From positions 8,812,480-8,876,479 of the forward strand of contig NW_009799179.1 in assembly GCF_000213175.1 (NCBI RefSeq): a stretch of 64,000 nt of DNA, given 5' to 3'. Position 1 is the stretch's first letter; every line of letters begins with the position of its first letter. The position numbers and the translations under genes are program-made. The notes beneath the pieces were generated by a model. The model worked only from the letters and a program-made list of their open reading frames with translations, ran no database searches and was not told the origin of the DNA. The DNA is from Neurospora tetrasperma FGSC 2508 (lineage: Eukaryota > Ascomycota > Sordariomycetes > Sordariales > Sordariaceae). Of the stretch, positions 1-10,637 are shown in pieces.

Positions 1-2674
1 GGGACCCTATTGTTAGCAAACTGGAAATGCTAATGCCGCTATGTACACGTGTACGTTGCCTTTCCCGGCTCGGCAACGGGGCTCCCCAGCCAAACATTAC
101 GCCGTGCCTACATACTGTGCAATTCAACATACCGTACGTGACGCCGTGAGGTTACAAGAGACTGGGGAATGCTTACCGAGGGATCATCATCGCCTCGTCA
201 TCGGCCGAGGGACATGGCAGGGGAAAAGGTCCCCTAATTCACGTAGGCGAGTAGGGTCGTGGGTAAAGTAACCCGTTCTCTTACCCTCTGTCTCCATCTC
301 AAACCTGCCATAGCCATCGCTCTACCCGCTCGGCCGCTGCCATTGCCTACCTTCTCATCAAGGTCGAAGCAAAGACGACAGGAATCATTACACAAGCTTC
401 CCAGTACGACTTGTGATGCCTGAAGCCGAGTCGGAGCCGAGCGAAATCCATTCGCAGAGCCCGCCCGCAAAGACCCTCGTTAAAGATCCGGTAAATGGGC
501 CGGATGGATCCCCACGGTTTGTTCACTAACAAAGGTAACTGATCGGCAATCCCAGGTCGGGGACTAGGGACTATGTAGAAAGTCGGAATTCAGTCCTCTG
601 CTCTTTATGGGTGAGAGTGTGATAAGAGAGCCTCGATCCGCTCTACCCCTCCAGCTGCCAGGATGGGTAGAAGAAACATTTGAAAGTGAAGCGAACGAAA
701 TGATGGAGTCCATTCTCACTCAATCTTTGGCTCCATCTCCCTACCGCCTTTTTTTTCTTTATCGTCACTTTCTTGTTTTTGACCCCCCACCCCCTCACTT
801 TCTCCAGGCTCCACAACAACCTCGGCTTGCAAGGTATCAACATGAACAGCAACATGTTTTTTCCTTTGTAAAAGGCTTGATGCCTTCACTGGCCTCGCCC
901 GTACCCAAGACCCAGTCTGATAACGGACAATCGTCCATGGCCCGTGATTGGCGTTTCCCCAAGTCCCCTTGCTCATATTGAGTGGTCTCGAGGTTTTCGG
1001 TGAAAGAATATTCCGCTAGTGTAGAGCCGGTCCCTTTGATACATAATTGCGAGATCATCATGGCCTGATGTTGAATCTTTTTGGAGGGTCCGTTGACTGC
1101 CCCAGTCCTTCAAGTGGATGAATCGTAATCACGGCCAATTGTCCGTAGCTTGTGATTGGCTGTATCTTGCGGGTTGGGGAGGTTGAGGGACGTTGGAGTG
1201 AATCCCTTTAACTGCTCAAATGTATCATTTTTGCCAAGACCGGGGAAGACTTGCAGTACTTCGCGACTTTCCCAACGCAGCCAAGCAAAGCGGGCCAGGG
1301 TATCCATGCAAAAGATCGACGATGAGAAAAGTATCTTTTTTTCTAATAAAACTAATAATTTTGCATTAGTCTTTGGAGTATTAGAATAGAAGTATATAAT
1401 CCTTTTGTCGAATGTAAGTATTACGAGATTTGTGCCCGTTGTGTTGAGGTTTGAAAAAAAAATCGTGTTTTCGTTTTGTGCGCGACGAGGGTGATCCTAT
1501 TGGTTGATTGGTCTCCATACCTGAAGTACTATAAAAGTTGGTGAAATTCAGGTATCTACATGGGTGCAGATGTAAAGGTGGATAAAATACGGCCAACCGA
1601 TTGGCCACTTTTTGGTCTTGGCGAAAGTGATACATTTGAGCAGTTAAAGGGATTGGAACTTGGACAAGGGAAAAGGTCTTGGCTTCTTGGCTAGACCGGA
1701 GTCAAAGTTCCCGCTCCCCCCAACGAACCCGACGACGAGTGCTGGTGAGTTTGGAAAACCGTAAGGGCGGTCCGGTCCGGCCCGGTCCTCAACCAACACC
1801 CCTATTCACTGTTTCGGCGACTACCACGAGATTGGACATTGGGAAGTGAAGAGAACGAAACAAGGCGAACAGTCAAAGTCAAAATCACTGGCTTATCAAT
1901 CAACCACTGTGTAAAATACACTACTACACTAGGTAGAGTTACCGCTTCTTATCATCCAACCCGGATTCGATCTCCACTGTTCTGGCCAATCATGAGGTCT
2001 GCCTGCCACGTTGCGGCGTCGCTTGCAGGTCATTTTATACACTAGGAGGTAATCGGTAGGATAGTTTGGGGATGAATTCGGCTTGGATGTCCGGTTGTGA
2101 AGGTCTCCAGGAGACCAAGATGGCTGTTTTTACGAATTGGTTATTGGGTACCGTAAACCACTCCCAGCATCTCGCTGCTCAAGCTTACAAGAGACTCTCC
2201 TATGAAAGCGGACACGGTTAAGCGAGGCAGGATGCAGCGAACAGAGGGTCGAGTGACTTGAGTCTCCCTGGAGGCATTTGAGGGTGAGGCAGGGTACCTC
2301 TGGTAATCAGAAGATACCTGATGTGTACATGGGAGGAATCCATCGAGAATGTGAGATGAGTTAGAAGTTGGGTGATGACTTTGCTCGAATGGGCAATGTT
2401 TGGAGGTTGGTTGAGTAAGCGGGAAAATCACGGGATATAGAAGATAGAAGCCGAGGCTGATGATGATTACACTATCTAGTCTTTGGATATATTTGTGTTA
2501 TCAAGGATTCGATTACAATACCTCTCTGTAAAGTCTCGCGGTCTATATGCTCGCTCCAATCATATCTAATGAAGTACAAACGAAACCAAGGCAAGAGCAC
2601 GCTTCTAGAGAAACCGGAGAAGCAGTGCAACCGGGCAAGACAAATAAATATAGATAGACACCTCCAGCTCCTAC
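1..2674. other. Left intergenic stretch, no gene recognised
   Basis: No open frame here has a recognisable protein family, a plausible chain of splice sites, or a long ATG-started frame; the longest (607-981, 124 codons) is low-complexity and looks accidental. The stretch contains a short inverted-repeat element at 1201-1654, listed separately. The last 200 bases presumably hold the 3' untranslated region of the thioesterase gene transcribed leftward from 3667. Confidence 0.6.
1201..1654. mobile_element. Small inverted-repeat (MITE-like) element, 454 bp
   Basis: The first 41 bases (1201-1241) and last 41 bases (1614-1654) are reverse complements with only two differences, both C/T transitions. 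The ends begin AATCCCTTTAACTGCTC on the left and its complement on the right. The 372-bp interior is AT-rich, has no coding capacity and contains a short palindrome (GGCCAA/TTGGCC) just inside the right arm. This is the layout of a non-autonomous DNA transposon. I could not find a clean target-site duplication; TTGGA occurs just outside the left end and overlapping the right end. A chance or regulatory hairpin is the alternative, but 39 of 41 matching bases makes chance unlikely. Confidence 0.6.
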
Positions 2675-3667
2675 TTAGAAACGAGCATTCTCACCCTGAT
2701 CAGCCAATCCGCTAACCGTCAATCCTCCCTTCCCGCTCTTCCCCTTTCCACCCACAAACAAAGCCTCCGCAACAACGGTTGCCTTACCCGTCTTTGCATC
2801 ATGTATCGACGCATCCAGGAAGATCTTGTAGTGGCTTTTGCCGCGCTCCTTCTCCGGCAGCTCGTCATCGCTCCTTGGTTTGACACGAATGACGTAGAAC
2901 TTGGTAGCGTTCGTAGTCGACACGTAGTTCAGCTTCAAGTTCGCCGTCAGTCCAGACCGGCCACCCCACTTCTTGAACGCCGCGCGGCCGCAGCTCTCGT
3001 CGAGGAGAGTCGCCAGACAGCCGCCGTGCACGACGCCGGGCCAGCCTGTGGTGGCGGGGCCGAAGAAGATGACGCTGACGCACTCACCCGTGTCCTTGTT
3101 GTAGAAGACGCGGTGGTAGCCGCCGATACCCTTTGAGCCGGCCATTGCGCCGGCCGAGATGTGCTGTGCCCGGTGCTCCGGGCTAAGCGTCTCGTATGCG
3201 TCCCAGGACTCCCAAGCTGGGTCGGCTTGAAGTTCCTGGACAATCTTTAGGTTTTCCGCTTGCCGGTGGATGATCTTGGTCTCCATGAGGTCAAGCTCAG
3301 AGCCCGGAACCAGAGGGGGCGGGGGAGAAACGATCGCTCTGAAGCCGAGGCCGAAGACGGCGCCGAAGAGGAGGAGAGACCCATAGCCGATAATCTTCCA
3401 TACACGACTGCGCTTCTTGGGCTGAGGGGCGAGCTCAGGCTGTGGATGAACGGGCTGTGGCTGAGGCGGCTCGATTTGGCGCCATGACTGCGAAGTCGAA
3501 AGGAGCCGGAGTTGATGTGGTACTGGTGAGTAAGTTGTTGGAAGAGTCTTGCACGATCCCCTGAAACCGACCACAGAAGCGCGTGGAGTGGCTGTTGAGG
3601 GTTGCGCTAGTGCCACGGCCAAAACCCGGCGCTGCTGTTGAGGGTTGTACCGTATTCTGGAAGCCAT
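2675..3667 (-). CDS. Mitochondrial hotdog-fold acyl-CoA thioesterase family protein
   Basis: Intronless, 330 residues, ATG at 3667. Residues 1-60 are Arg/Ser/Gln-rich with almost no acidic residues, like a mitochondrial presequence. A Pro-rich linker follows (65-84), then a hydrophobic helix at about 91-112. The C-terminal half is a 4HBT/PaaI-type hotdog domain containing GVVHGGCLATLLDES (about 211-225); in this family the HGG turn binds the acyl-CoA and the acidic residue after it (here D223) takes part in thioester hydrolysis. The arrangement (presequence, one helix, thioesterase domain) is common in fungal THEM4-like proteins, so an inner-membrane-anchored enzyme hydrolysing acyl-CoA is the likely role; the substrate cannot be read from sequence. 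It is transcribed away from al-2. The family call is firm, the localisation inferred. Confidence 0.85.
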   Translation of the reverse strand: MASRIRYNPQQQRRVLAVALAQPSTATPRASVVGFRGSCKTLPTTYSPVPHQLRLLSTSQSWRQIEPPQPQPVHPQPELAPQPKKRSRVWKIIGYGSLLLFGAVFGLGFRAIVSPPPPLVPGSELDLMETKIIHRQAENLKIVQELQADPAWESWDAYETLSPEHRAQHISAGAMAGSKGIGGYHRVFYNKDTGECVSVIFFGPATTGWPGVVHGGCLATLLDESCGRAAFKKWGGRSGLTANLKLNYVSTTNATKFYVIRVKPRSDDELPEKERGKSHYKIFLDASIHDAKTGKATVVAEALFVGGKGKSGKGGLTVSGLADQGENARF

Positions 3668-4230
3668 GCTTCTCTTTCTATGAAACAGTTACTGATCACC
3701 TTTCCGCTTCTGTGATGGGGCAGACGGGATGACGACGACGGAGGAGACGCGGAGTCGGGGCAACCACAGAGACAATCCAGGGGTACGATGTTGGCCACAG
3801 GGTTTCAGGATGCCTGTCCCAGGGGCCAGGGTTCCGGGTTCAAAGAGTGTTCTGGACCTTTCAGTTACAGTTGCTGATTATGGCTGGATGAGACCGAGAA
3901 AAGGCGTTGGTCGTCCTGAGTAGTGTACGTAGTGTAGTAAGATTGGGCCACGATGGTGTTGCGTTGCTGTTGCCGAGCCTGGGTCGACACGGTTGAATTG
4001 CCCTGGCCGACTTGCGACAGCCATCTCCGGCTCGTGTGATTGGCCAATCCCCCGGACGGATCTCCGGGGCTGCCGTCTCGGCAAGGGTCTGTGCATTGTG
4101 CATCAAGGTCTCCGGGGAGATCCACCACTGAAAGAGTGCCTGTCTGTGCTGTGCAGTCTGTGCCTGAGAGTTCGATGCTGTGCTCCCGATCATCACAGGG
4201 TTCTCTGCCATCTCAATCGACGACGGGACC

Positions 4231-4254
4231 TTTTTTTTTTTTTTTTTTTTTTTT
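4231..4254 (+). repeat. Poly(T) tract, 24 nt
   Basis: An uninterrupted run of T between the divergent thioesterase and al-2 genes. Long T runs of this kind recur in the window (30695-30722 and 37351-37378), always outside genes. Confidence 0.95.
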
Positions 4255-4907
4255 AACCATCACCAAACTCATCTCCAGCTTCAACCGCCCGTCAGTTACT
4301 AGCTATCACACCCCACCCCAACGCTTACTCAATGATCGGCCGGCCCAGTACCACTTTCTGGGTCTCTGCTGCATGATAGTGCGCGTCACATATGCGACGT
4401 CCTTTGATTGCACAAAATTTCCCTGATCGCCGCACGAGCTGTCGATAGCCGAGCACAACCATAGAGATCAGATAGATTGAGTAATGAACTCGTCCTGTCA
4501 TCTCAAGCTCACGCAAATGAGAAAGCGCTCCGGAGAAGAACCGACCGTACTTCCATTGTTCGGATGACAGGCTTTGCTTCTGTCTGTCTGTCTGTCAGAT
4601 GTATACCGGACATGACATCACAAGTGCACGTCTTTGCTTAGTGAGAGCAGTGTTTACTTAGCACGCGATGTACTGTGTAGGCAGCGCAACAACCGAATGG
4701 GACTCTTCCAGCAAAAGAGTCAGACTCGTCGCTTAAGTTGGGCTCTCGGGCATGAAGCAATCAGAATGCCTACCTTATCGTTTTTCTTTTCTTTTTTGGT
4801 TATCCGCGATGGCCCGTTGGCGTACTTCCCCTCCCGAGCCTACCAACTTCCCCATTTATTCCAATGCTTGGCAAGCGGACGCACTTCCGATGTTTCTCCC
4901 GGCCTCT

Positions 4908-5066
4908 GGATCCGAACATCATGGGAGCTCCAACGTCTCGGATCCTGGACCTGCCGTGGTCGACGTGGCCGTTCCAAAGTCTCCGTCGACTCGATGCTCT
5001 TCTCGATTCCATTGTCCCTGGCATATATTTGAAGTGGCCTAGTTCTTCCTTTTTCTCTCCCGATCC
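4908..5066 (+). promoter_or_regulatory. Candidate light-responsive GATC motifs of al-2
   Basis: Three GATCC-containing motifs lie 230-390 bp before the al-2 ATG: GGATCCGA at 4908-4915, CGGATCC at 4939-4945 and CCGATCC at 5060-5066. In Neurospora, blue-light induction of carotenoid genes is driven by the White Collar complex, whose GATA zinc fingers bind closely spaced GATC/CGATN motifs. The first two are 31 bp apart, which fits paired sites. Identification rests on motif and position only; short GATC sites arise easily by chance. Confidence 0.35.
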
Positions 5067-5294
5067 TCTTCCATCAGAGTCTCTGCTCTGGACTCATTCG
5101 ACGTGTCGGTTGCCTCTCTTAGCAATCCGGGCCTTTCACAGTCAGGACAAAGCCAGACCGACGCCTCAGCACCAACCTCCATAGGTTTCTTTCTCATGTG
5201 CACAGGTCTTGCTTCATCTCTCATGACAAGATAAGCTTCTGCGTCTACGGCTCTATATGACAATAGCGCCAACAAGCTATAGAGACTGCCCAAG

Positions 5295-7231
5295 ATGTAC
5301 GACTATGCTTTTGTGTGAGTACCAGATCTGAAAGCCACCACCCTTTAGTCCTGGGAAACACCATTGCTGATGAGATACATGATAGTCACTTAAAATTCAC
5401 GGTACCCGTGGCGGTACTTCTCACCGCTATCGCCTATCCTATTCTCAACAGGATACATCTCATTCAAACAGGCTTCCTCGTCTGCGTCGCCTTTACCGCC
5501 GCTCTGCCATGGGATGCATACTTGATTGAGCAAAAAGTATGGTCTTACCCACCCGAAGCCATTGTTGGGCCGCGTTTACTTGGAATCCCCTTTGAAGAGC
5601 TGTTCTTCTTTGTCATACAGACTTACATCACGGCGGTCGTTTACATCCTCTTCAACAAACCGGTGCTGCACGCGTTGCACCTCAACAATCAACAAAACCC
5701 GCCAGCATGGATGAGGGTCGCCAAGGTTACCGGCCAGGTAGTCCTCGTAGCCTTGTCGGTATGGGGATGGAAGGCCGCTCAGGTTCATCAGGAAACAAGC
5801 TATCTCGGCTTGATCCTTGTTTGGGCTTGTCCGTTCTTACTGGCTATCTGGACCCTTGCTGGGCGCTTCATTCTCAGCCTACCATGGTACGCGACGGTGG
5901 TCCCAATGTTCCTACCCACCTTCTATCTTTGGGCGGTAGACGAGTTTGCCTTGCACAGGGGTACTTGGTCCATCGGATCGGGGACGAAGCTTGGATTTTG
6001 TCTGTTTGGCAAGCTGGACATTGAAGAAGCCACGTTCTTCCTGGTGACCAACATGCTCATCGTTGGCGGTATGGCCGCGTTCGATCAATATCTGGCCGTC
6101 ATTTACGCTTTCCCAACTCTGTTCCCCAAGGTCAACCGGTATCCGACACCTCATATGCTTCTTCAAAGCCGTCTTATCAACACATCCAGGTACGATCTTG
6201 AGCGCATTGAGGGCCTGAGAGAAGCGGTCGAGAGACTGCGCCTGAAGAGCAGGAGTTTTTACCTGGCCAATTCGCTCTTTTCTGGTCGACTCCGCATTGA
6301 CCTGATCCTGCTGTAAGTACCCATTCAGCCTAATCAAAGTTCCGGACTTGAATTAACAAACCATTTCAGGTACTCCTTCTGTCGCCTGGCCGATGACCTA
6401 GTCGACGACGCCAAATCCCGCCGCGAGGTCTTGTCCTGGACCGCGAAGCTGAACCACTTCCTTGATCTGCACTACAAGGACTCGGACGCCACCGAGGACC
6501 CCAAGAAAAAGGCGGAGCGAATCGACGCCTACATCAAGACAGCGTTCCCTCCCTGTGCCTACCAAGCCCTCCACCTCCTGCCCACTCACATTCTTCCTCC
6601 CAAGCCTCTATACGATCTCATCAAGGGTTTTGAGATGGACTCCCAATTCACCTTCCACGGTAATTCCGACTCTACGGATCTTCAATACCCCATCGCCGAC
6701 GACAAGGACCTTGAAAACTACGCTATCTATGTTGCCGGCACCGTCGGCGAGCTCTGCATCGCCCTCATCATCTACCACTGCCTGCCAGACATGTCGGACA
6801 ACCAGAAGCGCCAGCTCGAGACCGCCGCGTGCCGGATGGGTATCGCGCTGCAGTACGTCAACATCGCTCGCGACATCGTCGTCGACGCACGTATCGGGCG
6901 CGTTTACTTGCCTACCACCTGGCTCAAGACAGAAGGGTTGACGCACAAGATGGTCTTGGAGAACCCCGAGGGTCCCGAGGTCATTGAGCGGATGAGAAGA
7001 CGGCTTTTGGAAAATGCGTTTGAGCTGTACGGGGAGGCGAGGCCTGAGATGCAACGGATACCGAGCGAGGCAAGGGGCCCGATGATTGGTGCCGTTGAAA
7101 ATTACATGGCGATTGGAAGGGTATTGAGGGAGAGGAAGGAGGGGACGGTGTTTGTGAGGAAGGAGGGGAGGGCTACGGTCCCGAAGCGAAAGAGGTTGAG
7201 CACGCTGTTGAGGGCGCTGTATGAGCAATAG
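5295..7231 (+). CDS. al-2: Bifunctional lycopene cyclase / phytoene synthase (albino-2)
   Basis: Three exons: 5295-5314, 5386-6312 and 6370-7231, giving 602 residues, the length I recall for N. crassa AL-2. The tiny first exon encodes MYDYAFV; splicing over 5315-5385 (GTGAGT...TAG) continues as HLKFT, and the second intron (6313-6369) joins ILL to YSFC. Residues 1 to about 240 are a CarR-type lycopene cyclase with about seven membrane helices and a PWDAYL motif. The rest is a phytoene/squalene synthase domain with both Asp-rich, magnesium-diphosphate-binding motifs, DDLVDD (about 324-329) and DIVVD (about 485-489). The synthase part condenses two geranylgeranyl diphosphates to phytoene; the cyclase part makes beta-type end groups on the desaturated product. 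Expected in ER-type membranes and blue-light induced. The frame is intact. Other carotenoid genes are not in the window. Confidence 0.98.
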
Positions 7232-9564
7232 ACGGTGGTGGTGGTGGTGGTTGGTGGTGTTAGGCTAGTTCGATGTGGTGTGTTCCGGCATAGAAGGTTT
7301 GATGACTTTAGAGTTCCTTTTGTTGTCTGTATATATCGTCCTCTTTATGTATAGCAAAAAGTTGATGACTCGTGGGAGATTATATGAGATGTTAGAATCC
7401 CGGAACAGGTGTAAGTGAACAATGAGGGTCGAGATCCAGGTGGTTCAGATAAGATGAGACGATATCAGGATGTGGTCGAGATTGAGCACATCCGATTGGA
7501 CCAAATTGATTACTTGCAATGCGGTGCGCTGCATAGGTATGTGCGATTTGCACCCTCGTGCGTGGCCAGATGTGCTTCCAAATTGCATGTGTATTTATTC
7601 GGGTATGCTGCCTAATGGATAGAGGCATGTTCTTACTTGAAATTCACTACTTACAGGTAAGTACCTAACTTGACAATCTATTTATCTACGTGTCTGAAGC
7701 TTCCTATCTGTAATACCTGTCTTCTAAGATGAATTTTCAATAGGATAACTTTCAGGGAAGCCCAAACTTGTACACTATGAACAGTGATGTCCGTGGTTAG
7801 TTACGTTAGTGCAAGGCTGAAAACACAATATGACTTTGAAACGAGTTTAAACAAACTTCTCAAGACGGATCTCCTAACACATGTTGCACAATCACGACTT
7901 TTACCGTGTTCCACAATATTCACCAAAGCTGACCACGAGGGCAGCGATCTGTGTCAGTTTGACTTACATCACTTGCATCTCGTTCGACGACCGAAAACTT
8001 GTTGACCCACAAGGCTGCCAACACTGTATTCAAAACGCTTCTGGACACTCCAGAAACTGTCACGAGTTCTGTTCCGCAAGTGTACGGCATCACCACTTAA
8101 TCTCTTGGATGTCTCGTATAGTTCCTTCTTTTTCCTTGGCAGATAGCTTGTCGTCGGCTTCGGCAAGTGTAACCGTTCATCAAACCCACCTGCCTAGCTT
8201 CTGGGCGAAGAAAAAAAAATAAAATAAAAAACAGAAACAAAGATAAGAAAGGTTCAGTGGAATGGTGTAGACCGATGAAGATCATATCAAGTTTATTCGG
8301 AGTTTGATAGTATTGTCCAACATTACTACTTGGCGTGGTTCCCCAATTCCGGACGCTGTCGCCGATTTCGATGCGAGGGATGACTTAATGGAAAGATGGA
8401 GGGAGGAAGAGAGGATGACGTCGGCGGCGCAGGAGAGAAAAGGTCCAGTCCATGACGGAAAGATGAGGTGGTCAATGCTCTCTGTGTACGCGCTATGTGG
8501 AGCAATGGGCATTATTCTAGGTTGTTCATAGGGTCGGGTTTAATGCTTCATGATTGGTACAAAGCAGCAGAGCATAATGGATAAGTGGGGCATTTTACTT
8601 TCTCTTTTAGGAAGAAGGGTCGCAGTGACGTCCAGGCGACCCAGGTCGCTGCCGCAGGGGGTGCTTGAAGGCCTGCACTGCCCTGGTGTGCACTGCGGGA
8701 CTGCACTGCAGGAGCGGGTTCCCGCAAACAGCATTTGATGGTCGGCATCTGCCATGAGCTCTGGGCCTTTTCTGGGCGCTGCGTCATGCATCGTCCGTTG
8801 TCCCCACCAAGCAGACGTGATGATTGTCACTTCTCAAAAGTTCGACAACCACAAAGCCTTCATTCTGACCCGTTCATATGATGATCAGTGGGTAAGTAGG
8901 GTAGAGGTAAGCTCAGCTTGATGGGAAGTCAATGAGACCAAGGGACTGGATTCTGTACGTACGTCGGTTCGGGTGCTACCCCAAATGTCTTGATCTGAGG
9001 TTGGAAAACCCTTTCCTGATCTGCCACAGTCCCATCCATCCCTTCAACATTCCCACATAAAACCCTCCAGCCGCACTGTTTTCCAGCTCTATATTTTGAT
9101 GTCTTTGAACTTGACCCTTATTCGATCCAGAAGTAATACCCTGTGATACCCCAGAGCCGTTCTCAGTATCGTGATAAAGTCGTTGGGTGGTAGAACCACC
9201 TTGATCTGTTATCATTTTCCCACTTATACTCTCGTCCCCTCGGATACCCAGCAAACATACCTATCCAACGCATTTCTTTCAGCCACAAACCTATCTAAAC
9301 CGCGGTTGCTTTCATCACTTGTCTTGGGTCAGTACATAAGGTGGTACAAGTAGGTGCACTGCATCGACGACGTAAGTCAATCCGATCCGGGCCCCTCTTC
9401 CACGTTTCTTTGATCCTGCCGTCCCTCTCACCGATATCTTGACTGACACTTACGGTACACCGTGATTATAACAGCATTCCTAACCTTTAAACCTAATAAC
9501 ACCCTACTCTTCCTGTTACAACCATTATTATCAACCTAGAAGTCTTTACAAACAGTTCATCAAG
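7232..9564. other. Intergenic region between al-2 and the SUR7-like gene
   Basis: It begins with a GGT-rich stretch (7233-7258) in the al-2 3' untranslated region. Several 60-110-codon frames exist but start at non-ATG codons, overlap on both strands and resemble nothing I know. Between 8670 and 8715 there are several GCACTGC-type short repeats. The last few hundred bases, pyrimidine-rich with TACCTATC-like stretches, should be the promoter and leader of the gene starting at 9565. Confidence 0.55.
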
Positions 9565-10637
9565 ATGAACAAATCTCGTAAGTTGATACTACTCGCCGTC
9601 CCGCTTACCATCTTCAACCACATGATCCCCTCCACAACAGGTAACTAACAGTTGTGCCCCCACCAAAACACAGGCCCCCTTCTCGCCCTACTCTCCCTCT
9701 TCTTCATCGCCATCTCCCTCATCCTCCTATGGTTTGTCATCCTCTCCGGCATCACGCGGACCTCGCCCCTTCGACAGACCTACTTCCTCCGCGCCGACAC
9801 CAGCGGCATCAGCGGCGCCCGCGACGTCTCCCAATGGACCTACTTCAAGGTGTGCGGCCTCAACAACCTGGACTGCGGCCCCGCCCGTCCTGCGCTGCCC
9901 CTCGGTGATGCCTGGGATAGCAACCATTCTGGTGCGCCCGCTGGTCTTACGGGCAAATATGGCGGACACACGACCAGCCATTACTTCTGGTACATGTGGC
10001 GTTTCGGCTGGGTCTTCTTCCTGCTTGCGCTCTTCTTTGAGACTTTGGCTTTCTTCTCGGGCTTCTTGGCTTGTTTGGGACGCGTGGGCGCTGCGGTGTC
10101 GGGAATGATTGCTTCTTTGGCGCTGGTTATGTTCAGTATCGCTGTTGCTTTGATGACGTATGTGTTTGCTCCCCAACTACCCTTTCCCACCTGTTCCCCC
10201 TCTCCTCCCCACCCCAATCCTTCTTCCCCGCACCCCTACACTAGACCCCAACAAATCGTCGGCAACAGAGATACATGGAAGTCATCATGTAACTAACTAA
10301 CCCCCCTCACAGCGCCACCTTCGTTAAAATGCGCAACCATTTCCACCGTGACGGCCGCGAGGCCCACCTCGGCCGGTACGCCTTCGGCTTCGCCTGGGGC
10401 GCCTGGGCCGCTTTAGCCATCAGCACCGTCTTGTTCCTTTTGGCCATGCTCAAACGCGACAAGAACCACTACGTCAACCGCCGCGCCACTTATGCTACCG
10501 AAGGTCACGATCACGTTGTCGCCGACGGCCCCGTGACGGGCCCTAGCGGAGGAAGAAAACGTGGCGTTTTCAACTGGGGCCGCCGTAGCAACAGTGGCAA
10601 GTCCTTCGATGGACGGAGGGTTAAGGATGACTACTAA
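9565..10637 (+). CDS. SUR7/PalI (claudin-like) four-helix plasma-membrane protein
   Basis: Three exons: 9565-9577, 9674-10157 and 10313-10637, 273 residues. Exon 1 encodes only MNKS plus one base; its donor is GTAAGT and the only acceptor restoring frame is CAG at 9671-9673. The protein has a first membrane helix right after the start (LLALLSLFFIAISLILLW), an extracellular loop with two cysteines (VCGLNNLDC), two central helices and a fourth one after the last intron, then a basic tail ending KDDY. This is the architecture of the fungal SUR7/PalI family, whose members sit in eisosome-type cortical patches or at hyphal septa and act in wall, osmotic or ambient-pH responses; which subfamily this belongs to is not decidable here. 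It faces os-5 across 1.26 kb. A second possible frame follows the stop. Confidence 0.85.

Larger units (their letters stand above)
3668..5294. other. Divergent intergenic region between thioesterase and al-2
   Basis: This 1.6-kb region must hold both promoters. It contains a 24-base T tract (4231-4254), a TCTG microsatellite (4579-4596) and three GATCC-type motifs upstream of al-2, listed separately. Open frames here overlap on both strands, lack family resemblance and have no splice continuity with either gene. Confidence 0.6.

Noticed and set aside
4752-5042. 96-codon frame just upstream of al-2
   Set aside because: Overlaps other frames, no family match, and lies where the al-2 promoter must be.
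8304-8531. 75-codon frame with a hydrophobic C terminus
   Set aside because: Begins with TTG, has no usable upstream exon, and no family match.
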